In this document: one piece after another, positions 17,793 to 26,108 of the stretch
Position numbering within the stretch: position 1 is the first letter of the stretch
Layout of the letters: each line of letters begins with the position of its first letter
Assembly: GCF_001650875.1 (NCBI RefSeq)
Contig: NZ_LXYI01000023.1
Location: 186,001 to 250,000, forward strand
Length of the DNA: 64,000 nucleotides
Direction: 5' to 3'
From: Sulfitobacter sp. EhC04
GTDB lineage: Bacteria; Pseudomonadota; Alphaproteobacteria; Rhodobacterales; Rhodobacteraceae
The notes under the pieces: model-generated
Database searches by the model: none
Seen by the model: the letters and a program-made list of their open reading frames with translations, nothing else
Told to the model about the DNA's origin: nothing
Position numbers and translations under genes: made by a program

Positions 17793-19166
17793 ATGTTGAC
17801 CAATTCTCTTGTCGAGCTGGACCGCCAGCACCTTGTTCATCCGGTGTCGTCGTTTCGTGGCCACGAGGCCCGCGGCGTGCGTGTCTTGCGGTCGGCGAAA
17901 GGGGCGACTGTCACCGACAGCGAAGGGCGCGAGTTGCTGGACGGATTCTCGGGCCTTTGGTGTGTAAATGCCGGATATGGCCACGAAAGCGTGGTGGAAG
18001 CCGCCGCCGAGCAGATGCGCAGGCTGCCCTATGCCACCGGATATTTCGATCTGGGGTCCGAACCGCCGATCCGGCTGGCCGGGGCATTGGCCGACCGGGC
18101 GCCGGGTGATCTGAACCATGTTTATTTCACCCTTGGCGGGTCAGATGCGGTGGACAGCACGATCCGCTTTGTCCGTTATTACTGGCATGCAAAGGGGCAG
18201 CCCGAACGCGATCAGTTCATCTCGGTCGAGCAGGGCTACCATGGTTCCACGACAATGGCCGCCGGGCTGACGGCTTTGCCCGGTTTCCATGACGGATTTG
18301 GCGTGCCCTATGCCTGGCAGCACAAGATTTCGTCGCATTATCTTTATCGCAATCCGCTGGGCGACGATCCGCAGGCGGTGATTGATGCGTCGTTGGCCGA
18401 ATTGCGCGCCAAGGTTGCCGAGATTGGCGAAGACCGCGTTGCGGCGTTCTATGTCGAACCTATTCAGGGATCGGGCGGCGTGCTGGTGCCGCCACCGGGC
18501 TGGATCAAGGCGATGCGCGACCTGTGCACCGAACTGGACATTCTCTTTGTCGCTGATGAGGTCATCACCGCATTTGGCCGCACCGGCCCGATCTTTGCCA
18601 GTTCGGATGAGGGGATCGTGCCTGATCTGCTGACCTGCGCCAAAGGGCTGACCTCGGGCTACGTGCCGATGGGGGCGGTGATCATGTCTGATGATGTCTA
18701 TGAGGTGATTGCCGAAGGGGCAGGGGCCAAAGCCGTGGGCCATGGGTTCACCTATTCCGCGCATCCGGTCTCTGCCGCTGTCGCGCTTGAGGTGCTGGCG
18801 CTCTATGAGGGCGGGCTGTTCGAGAACGGCATTCGCGCGGGCAAACGCCTGATGGCGGGGCTGGAAAGCCTGCGTGATCATCCGCTGGTGGGCGATGTGC
18901 GCGGGCGCGGGATGCTGGCGGCGGTAGAACTGGTCACCGACAAGGCGCGCAAGACGCCATTGCCGGCCGAAGTGCAGCCCGCAATCCGGCTGTTTGATCG
19001 GGCCTGGGAACAGGGTCTTGTGGTGCGGTCCTTCCCTCAGGGCATCTTTGCCTATGCGCCGCCACTCTGTTGCACGGATGACGAGATCGACCTGATCGTG
19101 GCGCGGACCCGCAAGGTTCTGGATATCACCCTGGACGATCCCGAAATTCGCGCGGTGCTGCGCTGA
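17793..19166 (+). CDS. Class III (omega-amino acid/amine : pyruvate type) aminotransferase
   Basis: 457-residue PLP-dependent transaminase, fold type I. The phosphate-cup segment GSDAVDSTIRF, the PLP-ring aspartate in VADEVITAFGRTG and the Schiff-base lysine in TCAKGLTSGYVPMGA are all present. The general pattern matches omega-amino acid, putrescine or taurine-type aminotransferases of Proteobacteria that use pyruvate as acceptor. The start is ATG 17793; GTG 17781 in the same frame is possible. The last base of its stop is the first base of the hydroxyacid dehydrogenase gene, so the oxo product of one may be reduced by the other. Confidence 0.92.
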   Translation: MLTNSLVELDRQHLVHPVSSFRGHEARGVRVLRSAKGATVTDSEGRELLDGFSGLWCVNAGYGHESVVEAAAEQMRRLPYATGYFDLGSEPPIRLAGALADRAPGDLNHVYFTLGGSDAVDSTIRFVRYYWHAKGQPERDQFISVEQGYHGSTTMAAGLTALPGFHDGFGVPYAWQHKISSHYLYRNPLGDDPQAVIDASLAELRAKVAEIGEDRVAAFYVEPIQGSGGVLVPPPGWIKAMRDLCTELDILFVADEVITAFGRTGPIFASSDEGIVPDLLTCAKGLTSGYVPMGAVIMSDDVYEVIAEGAGAKAVGHGFTYSAHPVSAAVALEVLALYEGGLFENGIRAGKRLMAGLESLRDHPLVGDVRGRGMLAAVELVTDKARKTPLPAEVQPAIRLFDRAWEQGLVVRSFPQGIFAYAPPLCCTDDEIDLIVARTRKVLDITLDDPEIRAVLR

Positions 19167-20077
19167 TGGCGTTGCTGTTTGTATCCAGCGCAGAACGCGC
19201 GGCAGTCTGGGTTTCGGCATTCGACGCTGCGGGCGAAAAGATCATTGTGGGCGAAGAGGCCGTTACCGACCCGGCGGAGATCACACATCTGTTGTGCTGG
19301 ACGCCGCCAAAGGATCTGCAGCGCTATCCCAATCTGCGGGTTGTGATCAGCGCCGGCGCTGGCGTGGACCAGATGCCGCCATTGCCCGAGGGCGTCGAAC
19401 TGGTGCGTGCGATTGATCCGGGGATCGAAGAGATGGTGCGCGACTGGGTGGTGATGGCGACACTGATGCAGCACCGCGCGATACCGGTCTATCTGGCGCG
19501 GGCACAGCAAGGCCTGTGGAAGCCGCAGCCGGGGCGGCATGCCAAAAACACCCGCGTGGGCATTATGGGGATGGGCCGCATTGGCACGCTGGCTGCACAA
19601 ACGCTGGGCGGCATGGGTTTCAAGGTCAGCGGCTGGTCGCGCTCGGGGCGCGCGGTGGCGGATGTTCCGGTTTATGGCCTGCAGGATCTGGATGTCTTTC
19701 TAAGCCAAAGTGACATCCTGATTTGCCTGCTGCCACTGACAACCGAGACGCGCGGCATACTGAATGCCGACCTGTTTGCGAAACTGCCAGAGGGGGCGGC
19801 ACTGGTGCATGCGGGTCGCGGGGCGCAGCTGGACATGCAGGCGATGCGCGATGCGCTGGATGGGGGCGCCTTGAGTTCGGCGATGCTGGACGTGACCAAC
19901 CCTGAACCACTTCCCGCCGACCACTGGGCATGGCGCGACCCGCGTGTGATCATCACACCGCATATCGCTGCCGTGACCGACCACCATGCAGGGTCAATGC
20001 ATGCCCTGGAGGTGATCCGCGCCACGCGTGACAATCGCCCGCTTCCCGGTCGTGTGGATCAGGACCGGGGATATTGA
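19166..20077 (+). CDS. D-2-hydroxyacid dehydrogenase, GhrA-like (glyoxylate/hydroxypyruvate reductase type)
   Basis: 303-residue NAD(P)-dependent dehydrogenase. The coenzyme motif is GIMGMGRIGTLAA (about residue 132), the catalytic arginine lies in VHAGRGAQ, the glutamate in TNPEPLP and the histidine in ITPHIAA. GhrA-type enzymes reduce glyoxylate, hydroxypyruvate or other 2-oxoacids. It is coupled to the aminotransferase by a one-base TGATG overlap, which suggests it disposes of a 2-oxoacid formed by transamination or oxidation in this pathway. Confidence 0.9.
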   Translation: MALLFVSSAERAAVWVSAFDAAGEKIIVGEEAVTDPAEITHLLCWTPPKDLQRYPNLRVVISAGAGVDQMPPLPEGVELVRAIDPGIEEMVRDWVVMATLMQHRAIPVYLARAQQGLWKPQPGRHAKNTRVGIMGMGRIGTLAAQTLGGMGFKVSGWSRSGRAVADVPVYGLQDLDVFLSQSDILICLLPLTTETRGILNADLFAKLPEGAALVHAGRGAQLDMQAMRDALDGGALSSAMLDVTNPEPLPADHWAWRDPRVIITPHIAAVTDHHAGSMHALEVIRATRDNRPLPGRVDQDRGY

Positions 20078-20211
20078 GCGCTAGGCTCTGGACCCGGTAA
20101 CTGGTGACATGCCGCCGTTCTTGCAAATTCATAAGACCATACCGTGCGACGCCGCGAATTGGGCGTTTCGGGCGGCATGATGAAGGCCTGGCCAAAACTG
20201 CGGAGAATACA

Positions 20212-21537
20212 ATGCCTGCCCCGTTGATGAAATTGTCGACAAATGACGCATTTCCCGATGCCGCCGACTGCGTGGTGATCGGTGCCGGGATTGTCGGTGC
20301 AAGTGCGGCCCATTGGCTGGCGCGCGCGGGCATGAAGGTGGTGTTGCTGGAAAAGGGCCGGGTGGGCGCCGAACAATCCAGCCGGAACTGGGGCTGGTGC
20401 CGCCAGCAGAACCGCGACGCGCGCGAGTTGCCGCTTTCGACCCGGAGCCTGGGGCTGTGGGAGGAGATGGCGCAGGACATTGGTGCCGATCTTGGCTTTC
20501 GCCGCTGCGGATTGCTGTACCTTTCCAATAACCCCGCCGAGATTGAGGGCTGGGCCACTTGGGGCCGCTTTGCGCGGGGCGAAGGTGTGGACACCCGGAT
20601 GCTGAGCGCCGCCGATGCCACCGAACGAGGTGCTGCCACGGGCCAAAGCTGGGCAGGCGGCGTCTGGTCGCCCAGCGATGGTATTGCCGATCCGGCCAGC
20701 GCCACGCCGCTGATTGCGCGTGGTGTGATGCAGCATGGTGGCGTGGTGGTGCAAGGCTGTGCCGCGCGCGGTATCGAGACCGAAGCCGGTGCCGTTTCTG
20801 CGGTGGTGACCGAGCGTGGCGTCATCCGCACGCCGCAGGTGGTGATGGCGGGCGGCGCATGGGCAGGCAGCTTCCTGCACCAATCCGGCATTTTCTTTCC
20901 GCAGGCGTCGGTGCGCAGCTCGATCCTGTCCTTGGCACCGGGCGCACTGGGTCTGCCTCCCGCCCTGCATACAGCGTCTGTATCCGTGACCAGGCGCGCG
21001 GACGGCGGGCACACGCTGGCGATCTCGGGCAAGGGCAGCGTCGATCTGACCCCGCGCATGATCCGTGGGGCGAAACATTTTCTGCCAATGTTCGCAAAAC
21101 GCTGGCGGTCGCTGGTGCCGGGTGGGTTGCAGGCCTGGCAGGCGGGTTTCGAAAGCACAGCGATTTGGGATCTGGACCGTGAAACGCCGATGGAGCGGCT
21201 GCGCATCCTTGACCCGCGCCCCACGGCAGCAACCGTAAACCAGACGCTGGCCCGCGCGCGTGCGCTGTTGCCCGCGTTTGAGGCTGTGCCGGTACAGGCA
21301 AGTTGGGCGGGCTATATCGACAGCACGCCTGATGGCGTGCCGGTGATCGACAATGACATTGGCATCCCTGGTCTGACACTGGCAGCCGGGCTGTCCGGGC
21401 ACGGCTTTGGCATCGGTCCGGGGGTGGGTCATCTGGTGGCCGATCTGGTGCTTGCCCGCACACCCATCACCAAGACAGCGCAGTACCGTCTGGCCCGGTT
21501 TGACAATTCCCAGTGGGGCAGCGTTTCAAAGTTCTGA
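20212..21537 (+). CDS. FAD-dependent oxidoreductase, DAO family (third copy)
   Basis: 441-residue DAO-family flavoprotein with CVVIGAGIVGASAAHWLARAG near residue 20, EQSSRNWGWCRQQNRD (a basic, aromatic patch typical of the amine/opine oxidase subgroup) and GLSGHGFGIGPGVGHL at the C-terminus. The ATG at 20212 follows CGGAGA; the frame is open for 36 codons upstream, but those residues are not part of the fold. It is separated from the hydroxyacid dehydrogenase by 134 bases. Substrates of the family include sarcosine, glycine, D-amino acids, opines and gamma-glutamyl amines. Confidence 0.9.
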   Translation: MPAPLMKLSTNDAFPDAADCVVIGAGIVGASAAHWLARAGMKVVLLEKGRVGAEQSSRNWGWCRQQNRDARELPLSTRSLGLWEEMAQDIGADLGFRRCGLLYLSNNPAEIEGWATWGRFARGEGVDTRMLSAADATERGAATGQSWAGGVWSPSDGIADPASATPLIARGVMQHGGVVVQGCAARGIETEAGAVSAVVTERGVIRTPQVVMAGGAWAGSFLHQSGIFFPQASVRSSILSLAPGALGLPPALHTASVSVTRRADGGHTLAISGKGSVDLTPRMIRGAKHFLPMFAKRWRSLVPGGLQAWQAGFESTAIWDLDRETPMERLRILDPRPTAATVNQTLARARALLPAFEAVPVQASWAGYIDSTPDGVPVIDNDIGIPGLTLAAGLSGHGFGIGPGVGHLVADLVLARTPITKTAQYRLARFDNSQWGSVSKF

Positions 21538-21745
21538 TTGCGCCGGCCCGGCTTTGTCCATGCCCAACAGGTTGCGGCAGGGCATTGGCCGCGCCGATCA
21601 GAAAGCCCTGAGCCGATGGTGACAAAATCTTCTGCCTGAGAGGTCTGGGAGCGCAGCGTAAAATGCTGAGGACAGAGATCTTTCGGCAGCTTTGCCCGCG
21701 TCATACGCGCGATCTTGCAGGCAGAACTCATTTCCGAGGTACGAC

Positions 21746-23209
21746 ATGACTTTTGCCGTTGATGCAGACCAGATCGCATTGCCAAACGGGCACTTTATCG
21801 GTGGTGTCTATGTTGCCGGTCCCGGACAGATTGCGGTGTTGTCGCCATCGACCGGCAAGGTTCTAGGCGATATCCCCATTGCGGACGCGGGGCTGGTCGA
21901 CAGCGCCGTTTCTGCTTCACGCGCCGCCCTGGCGGCGTCGAACTGGGGCGGCATCGCGCCGCGCGAACGGCTGCGGGCGCTGTCCGCATGGGCTGACCTG
22001 ATCGAAGCGGAGGCCGACACGCTGGCAGCGCTTGAAGCGGTCTGCTCCTCGCGCCCCTACGGCCAGCTGCACGAAGGCGACATTCGTATAACCGCCGAAC
22101 AGATACGCTTTTTCGCGGAATTCGCGGACAAGGAAGGCGGGGTGCTGGCCCCCGTCGCGGACAGCAGCTTCGGTTTCATTTCGGATGAGCCCTACGGCGT
22201 GGTTGGTGCCATCACGCCCTGGAACTTTCCAATATCCATGGCCGGGTGGAAACTGGGGCCTGCGCTGGCTGCGGGCAATGCCGTGGTGATCAAACCATCG
22301 GAAATGACACCATATTCGACCCTGTATATGGCCGAACTGTCGGTGCGCGCTGGTGTACCTGCGGGGTTGATCAATGTCGTGCTGGGCGATGGGCCTGTGA
22401 CAGGTGCCGCAATCACCGGACACGCGGGCATCGACAAGGTGTCGTTTACCGGATCGACCCGCGCGGGTGCGGCGATCATGGAGAACATCGCGCGCAGCGG
22501 GATCAAGCCGATGACGCTGGAACTGGGGGGCAAAAGCCCGGTCATCGTCTGCGCCGATGCCGATCTGGATCTGGCGGCGGAGTGCATTGACCGGGGGATC
22601 ACCTCCAATGCCGGACAGGTTTGTGTGGCAGGCTCGCGCATTATCGTGGCGCGAGAGATCGCCAACGCGCTGGCGGCAAAACTCACAGAACGCTTTGGCC
22701 GTCACCGCCCGGCCCATACGCTTGCGGTGACCGCAGGCTATTCGCCGATCATCTCTGAAAAGCAGCTGGAGCGGATCGACAGCATCGTCAGGGCGGCGGT
22801 GGATCAGGGCGGCGAGGTGCTGTGTGGCGGCGCGCGCTTTGACCACCAAGGCAGCTATTACCAACCCACGCTGGTGGCAGGCGTGACCGACACCAGCCCC
22901 GCAATCCGCGAAGAGATTTTCGGGCCCGTGGCGACCTTTCAGACCTTTGAAGGCGAGGAAGAGGCCTTGGCTCTTGCCAGCCATCCCAGCTATGGGTTGT
23001 GCGCGGGCCTGTTTACCCGCGACCTGAGCCGCGCCCTGCGTCTGACCCGCCAGATCGAGGCAGGGACAGTCTGGGTAAACCGCTATGGCCGCTCGACCGA
23101 CCACATCCTGCCCACGGGCGGTTGGAAATCCAGCGGACTGGGCAAGGATCTGGGCCGCGAAGCCTATGCCGCAAACCGCAGAAAGAAATCGGTCCTGATC
23201 GACCTGTGA
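21746..23209 (+). CDS. NAD(P)-dependent aldehyde dehydrogenase
   Basis: 487-residue ALDH. It has the ITPWNFP cofactor segment, FTGSTRAGA, the general base in ELGGKSPVIV, the nucleophilic cysteine in SNAGQVCVAGSR and EEIFGPV. It fits the PuuC/betaine-aldehyde/aminoaldehyde dehydrogenase group. GAGGT precedes the ATG at 21746. The preceding 208 bases hold no gene. Beside amine oxidases, its likely job is oxidation of the aldehyde left after deamination. Confidence 0.92.
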   Translation: MTFAVDADQIALPNGHFIGGVYVAGPGQIAVLSPSTGKVLGDIPIADAGLVDSAVSASRAALAASNWGGIAPRERLRALSAWADLIEAEADTLAALEAVCSSRPYGQLHEGDIRITAEQIRFFAEFADKEGGVLAPVADSSFGFISDEPYGVVGAITPWNFPISMAGWKLGPALAAGNAVVIKPSEMTPYSTLYMAELSVRAGVPAGLINVVLGDGPVTGAAITGHAGIDKVSFTGSTRAGAAIMENIARSGIKPMTLELGGKSPVIVCADADLDLAAECIDRGITSNAGQVCVAGSRIIVAREIANALAAKLTERFGRHRPAHTLAVTAGYSPIISEKQLERIDSIVRAAVDQGGEVLCGGARFDHQGSYYQPTLVAGVTDTSPAIREEIFGPVATFQTFEGEEEALALASHPSYGLCAGLFTRDLSRALRLTRQIEAGTVWVNRYGRSTDHILPTGGWKSSGLGKDLGREAYAANRRKKSVLIDL

Positions 23210-23226
23210 AGACCAAGGAAACGGAT

Positions 23227-24279
23227 ATGACCACTTACAATCTTGCTTTGATCCCCGGAGACGGCATTGGCGTTGATGTCACCGATGCCGCCATGCTGGT
23301 GATGAATGCCGCCGCCAGCCAGTTCGGCTTTGCATTGGAAACCCAGCGCTTTCCATGGTCTTGCGAATATTACACCAAAACCGGCGCGATGATGCCCGAG
23401 GATGGTATTGAAACGCTGCGCGGCTTCGATGCGATTTTTCTGGGCGCGGTCGGCTGGCCCGAAACCGTGCCGGATTCCGTGTCGCTTCATGGTCTGCTGC
23501 TGCCGATCCGCAAGGCGTTTGACCAATATGCCAACATCCGCCCGCACCGGCTGCTGGCCGGTGTCGAGGGGCCGCTGAAGGCCGAAGGCTTTGATATTCT
23601 GTGCATCCGCGAAAACACCGAAGGTGAATATTCGGGTGCCGGTGGGCGTGTGCATCAGGGTCGCGACAACGAAGTGGCTGTCGAGACGTCGATTTTCACC
23701 CGAACCGGCGTTGAACGTATCCTGCGCTTTGGATTCGAGCAGGCGCAGGCGCGGCGCAAGCATCTGACGTCGGTTACCAAGTCGAACGCACAGAAATATT
23801 CGATGGTGTTCTGGGATGAGGTCACGCGTGAACTGGCGGCAGAGTATCCCGAGGTAACAGTCAGCCATATGCATATTGACGCCATGGCAGCCAAGATGGT
23901 GATGAACCCGCAGGATCTGGACGTGGTTGTTGCCTCGAACCTGTTTGGCGACATCCTGACCGATCTGGGCGCGGCGATACAAGGGGGGCTGGGCTTTGCC
24001 GCCTCCGCCAATATCTGCCCCGATCGCAGCGCGCCGTCGATGTTTGAACCTGTGCACGGCTCGGCGCCGGATATTGCGGGCAAGAACATCGCCAACCCGA
24101 TTGCCGCGATCTGGTCGGGGGCGCAGATGCTGGAGCATCTGGGTGAGAGTACCGCTGCCGCTGCCGTACTGGAGGCCATCGAAACAGCGACCGGGCAGGG
24201 CATTGGCACCCGCCCGGGTCAGAACACAACCGACGACATTACGGCGGCGGTTGTTGCCGCACTTGGGGGCACAGCATGA
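23227..24279 (+). CDS. D-malate / tartrate dehydrogenase family (decarboxylating, isocitrate dehydrogenase fold)
   Basis: 350-residue member of the isocitrate/isopropylmalate dehydrogenase superfamily, closest by eye to DmlA/TtuC: IPGDGIG, GAVGWPETVPD, RENTEGEYSGAGGR, TKSNA, ASNLFGDILTDLG and FEPVHGSAPDIAGKNIANP. The enzyme decarboxylates D-malate, tartrate or a related 2-hydroxyacid with NAD. The ATG at 23227 has AAGGAAACGG before it; the frame extends upstream inside the ALDH gene as a shadow. Its stop overlaps the next ATG (ATGA), so it is tightly coupled to the semialdehyde dehydrogenase. Confidence 0.9.
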   Translation: MTTYNLALIPGDGIGVDVTDAAMLVMNAAASQFGFALETQRFPWSCEYYTKTGAMMPEDGIETLRGFDAIFLGAVGWPETVPDSVSLHGLLLPIRKAFDQYANIRPHRLLAGVEGPLKAEGFDILCIRENTEGEYSGAGGRVHQGRDNEVAVETSIFTRTGVERILRFGFEQAQARRKHLTSVTKSNAQKYSMVFWDEVTRELAAEYPEVTVSHMHIDAMAAKMVMNPQDLDVVVASNLFGDILTDLGAAIQGGLGFAASANICPDRSAPSMFEPVHGSAPDIAGKNIANPIAAIWSGAQMLEHLGESTAAAAVLEAIETATGQGIGTRPGQNTTDDITAAVVAALGGTA

Positions 24280-25757
24280 CCATTCACGACACACCATCCA
24301 CCGATCTGCGCGCGCGTCTGGCCGATCCTGACCTGCTGCGCGAAGCGGCGTTGATTGACGGCACCTGGATCGCCCGCGCCGATATGCCGGTGATTGATCC
24401 TGCCACAGGGGGCGCGATTGGCCATATGCCCGACTGCACGGCGGATGAAACCAGTGCGGCAATCGCCGCCGCCGAGGTGGCGATGAAAGACTGGCGGGCG
24501 CGCACGAATATCGAACGCGCCGACATCCTGATGCGCTGGTATCAGCTGATGCAGGACCACGCTGAAGACCTGGCGCGCATTCTGACCGCCGAGCAGGGCA
24601 AGCCGCTGGCCGAGGCGCGTGGTGAAGTGGTCTATGGCGCGTCCTTTGTGCGCTGGTTTGCGGAAGAGGGGCGGCGGATCAACGGGCATATCATCCCGTC
24701 GCCGGTGCCGGGCAAGAAGATCTTTGCGATGAAGGAACCTGTCGGCGTCTGTGCCATCATCACGCCTTGGAATTTCCCGATTGCGATGATCACCCGCAAG
24801 GTGGCCCCCGGCCTTGCGGCGGGCTGCACGATGGTCATCAAACCGTCTGATTTCACGCCCTATTCGGCGCTGGCGCTTGGCGTTCTGGCAGAGCGGGCCG
24901 GCATACCCAAAGGGGTGCTGAATATCCTGACAGGCCGCCCCGAGGTGATTGGCGAAACGCTGACCGCCAGCCCGGTGGTGCGCAAGCTGTCGTTCACCGG
25001 CTCGACCCGCGTGGGCGCGCTGCTGGCGGGGCAATGCGCCCCGACGCTCAAGAAAATGTCGCTGGAACTGGGCGGCAACGCGCCCTTCATCGTCTTTGAC
25101 GACGCCGATCTGGAGGCCGCTGTCGAAGGCGCGATGCAATCGAAATTCCGCAATGGCGGTCAGACCTGTGTCTGCGCCAATCGGATTCTGGTGCAATCAG
25201 GCATTCACGATGCCTTTGTCGCGGCATTGGCCGCACGGGTCGACGCGCTGACGGTTGGCCCCGGCACCACCGAAGGCATTGCCATCGGCCCGATGATCAA
25301 CACCAGCGCCATCACCAAGATCAACGCCCATGTCGCGGATGCATTGGCCAAAGGTGCCGTGCGCGCCACCAAACCGCGCGACCTGCCAGCACAATTTGCC
25401 GATCCGGTGGTGCTGTCGGGCGCGACAATCGACATGCAGCTGGCCGAGGAGGAAACCTTTGGCCCCGTCGCACCTGTGTTCCGGTTCGAGACGGAGGCCG
25501 AAGCGCTGGCGCTGGCCAACGGGACGCCCTTTGGTCTGGCGGCCTATTTCTATACCACGGACATGGCCCGCGCCTTCCGGTTCGGAGAGGCGCTGGAGGC
25601 GGGTCTGGTGGGCCTGAACACCGGTGTGGTCAGCCATGCCGAGGCCCCGTTTGGCGGCGTCAAAGCATCCGGTCTGGGCAGGGAGGGCGCGCAGGAAGGG
25701 ATAGAGGAATATCTTGAAACCAAGGCGTTCCATTTCGCCGGTCTTGGGGCTGCCTGA
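24276..25757 (+). CDS. gabD: Succinate-semialdehyde dehydrogenase (GabD type)
   Basis: 493-residue aldehyde dehydrogenase of the GabD group. It has ITPWNFPIAMITRK, FTGSTRVGALL, ELGGNAPFIVFDDAD, the catalytic cysteine in NGGQTCVCANR (the CxC pair typical of GabD) and EETFGPVAPVFRF. It converts succinate semialdehyde to succinate, completing routes from GABA, putrescine or gamma-glutamyl-GABA. It is the last gene of the run and is followed by a hairpin. Glutarate semialdehyde is an alternative substrate within the same subgroup. Confidence 0.9.
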   Translation: MTIHDTPSTDLRARLADPDLLREAALIDGTWIARADMPVIDPATGGAIGHMPDCTADETSAAIAAAEVAMKDWRARTNIERADILMRWYQLMQDHAEDLARILTAEQGKPLAEARGEVVYGASFVRWFAEEGRRINGHIIPSPVPGKKIFAMKEPVGVCAIITPWNFPIAMITRKVAPGLAAGCTMVIKPSDFTPYSALALGVLAERAGIPKGVLNILTGRPEVIGETLTASPVVRKLSFTGSTRVGALLAGQCAPTLKKMSLELGGNAPFIVFDDADLEAAVEGAMQSKFRNGGQTCVCANRILVQSGIHDAFVAALAARVDALTVGPGTTEGIAIGPMINTSAITKINAHVADALAKGAVRATKPRDLPAQFADPVVLSGATIDMQLAEEETFGPVAPVFRFETEAEALALANGTPFGLAAYFYTTDMARAFRFGEALEAGLVGLNTGVVSHAEAPFGGVKASGLGREGAQEGIEEYLETKAFHFAGLGAA

Positions 25758-25772
25758 GGGCTGTTGCAGCCC
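25758..25772 (+). terminator. Short GC hairpin directly after gabD
   Basis: GGGCTG TTG CAGCCC, a perfect 6-bp stem starting on the base after the stop codon. There is no T-run, so it may terminate weakly or simply protect the transcript end. Confidence 0.45.
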
Positions 25773-25783
25773 TGTGGCATGAG

Positions 25784-25819
25784 CCTAAGACGCATTTCAG
25801 AGCCTGTATGTGTCTTAGG
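25784..25819. repeat. 8-bp inverted repeat between gabD and the MITE-like element
   Basis: CCTAAGAC (25784-25791) is repeated in inverse orientation as GTCTTAGG (25812-25819) with a 20-base spacer. It could be a second terminator arm, an operator or a small insertion scar; nothing in the sequence decides. Confidence 0.4.
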
Positions 25820-25839
25820 TGATGGCGATCCGGGACTGT

Positions 25840-26108
25840 TAGGGCCTGTGGACGTTCATCTTCCGCCACCCGCGCGAGTCGGATTTTGCCGCTGGCGCTC
25901 GGATTTGAGTGCAGCAATGTGATCATTGGAAGGGAAAATCCGGGATGGCAGAGGCAAAATCCGCCGCGCCCCGCAGGGGTTTCGCCAAAATTGCCCACTT
26001 CTGCGTTAAGAGAGCTTGAAATAGCTGGCTATTCCGGCGCTCTCTTGCCTGGAACTGAGCAATTTTGGGCAGGAACGGGTGATGGAAGATGAACGTCCAC
26101 AGGCCCTA
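25840..26108. mobile_element. MITE-like non-coding element with 24-bp perfect terminal inverted repeats and TA flanks
   Basis: A 265-bp element (25842-26106). The ends AGGGCCTGTGGACG... (25841-25864) and its exact reverse complement (26084-26107) match over 24 bases, and over 32 bases with two mismatches. A TA dinucleotide at each side (25840-25841 and 26107-26108) fits a target-site duplication, as made by IS630/mariner-type or some IS5-type transposases. The inside has no ORF of note but folds: GGATTTTGCC / GGCAAAATCC (25881-25890 with 25953-25962) and a nested hairpin AAGAGAGC ... AATAGC-TG-GCTATT ... GCTCTCTT around 26008-26047. The right end supplies the last base of the neighbouring gene's stop codon. 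Confidence 0.8.
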
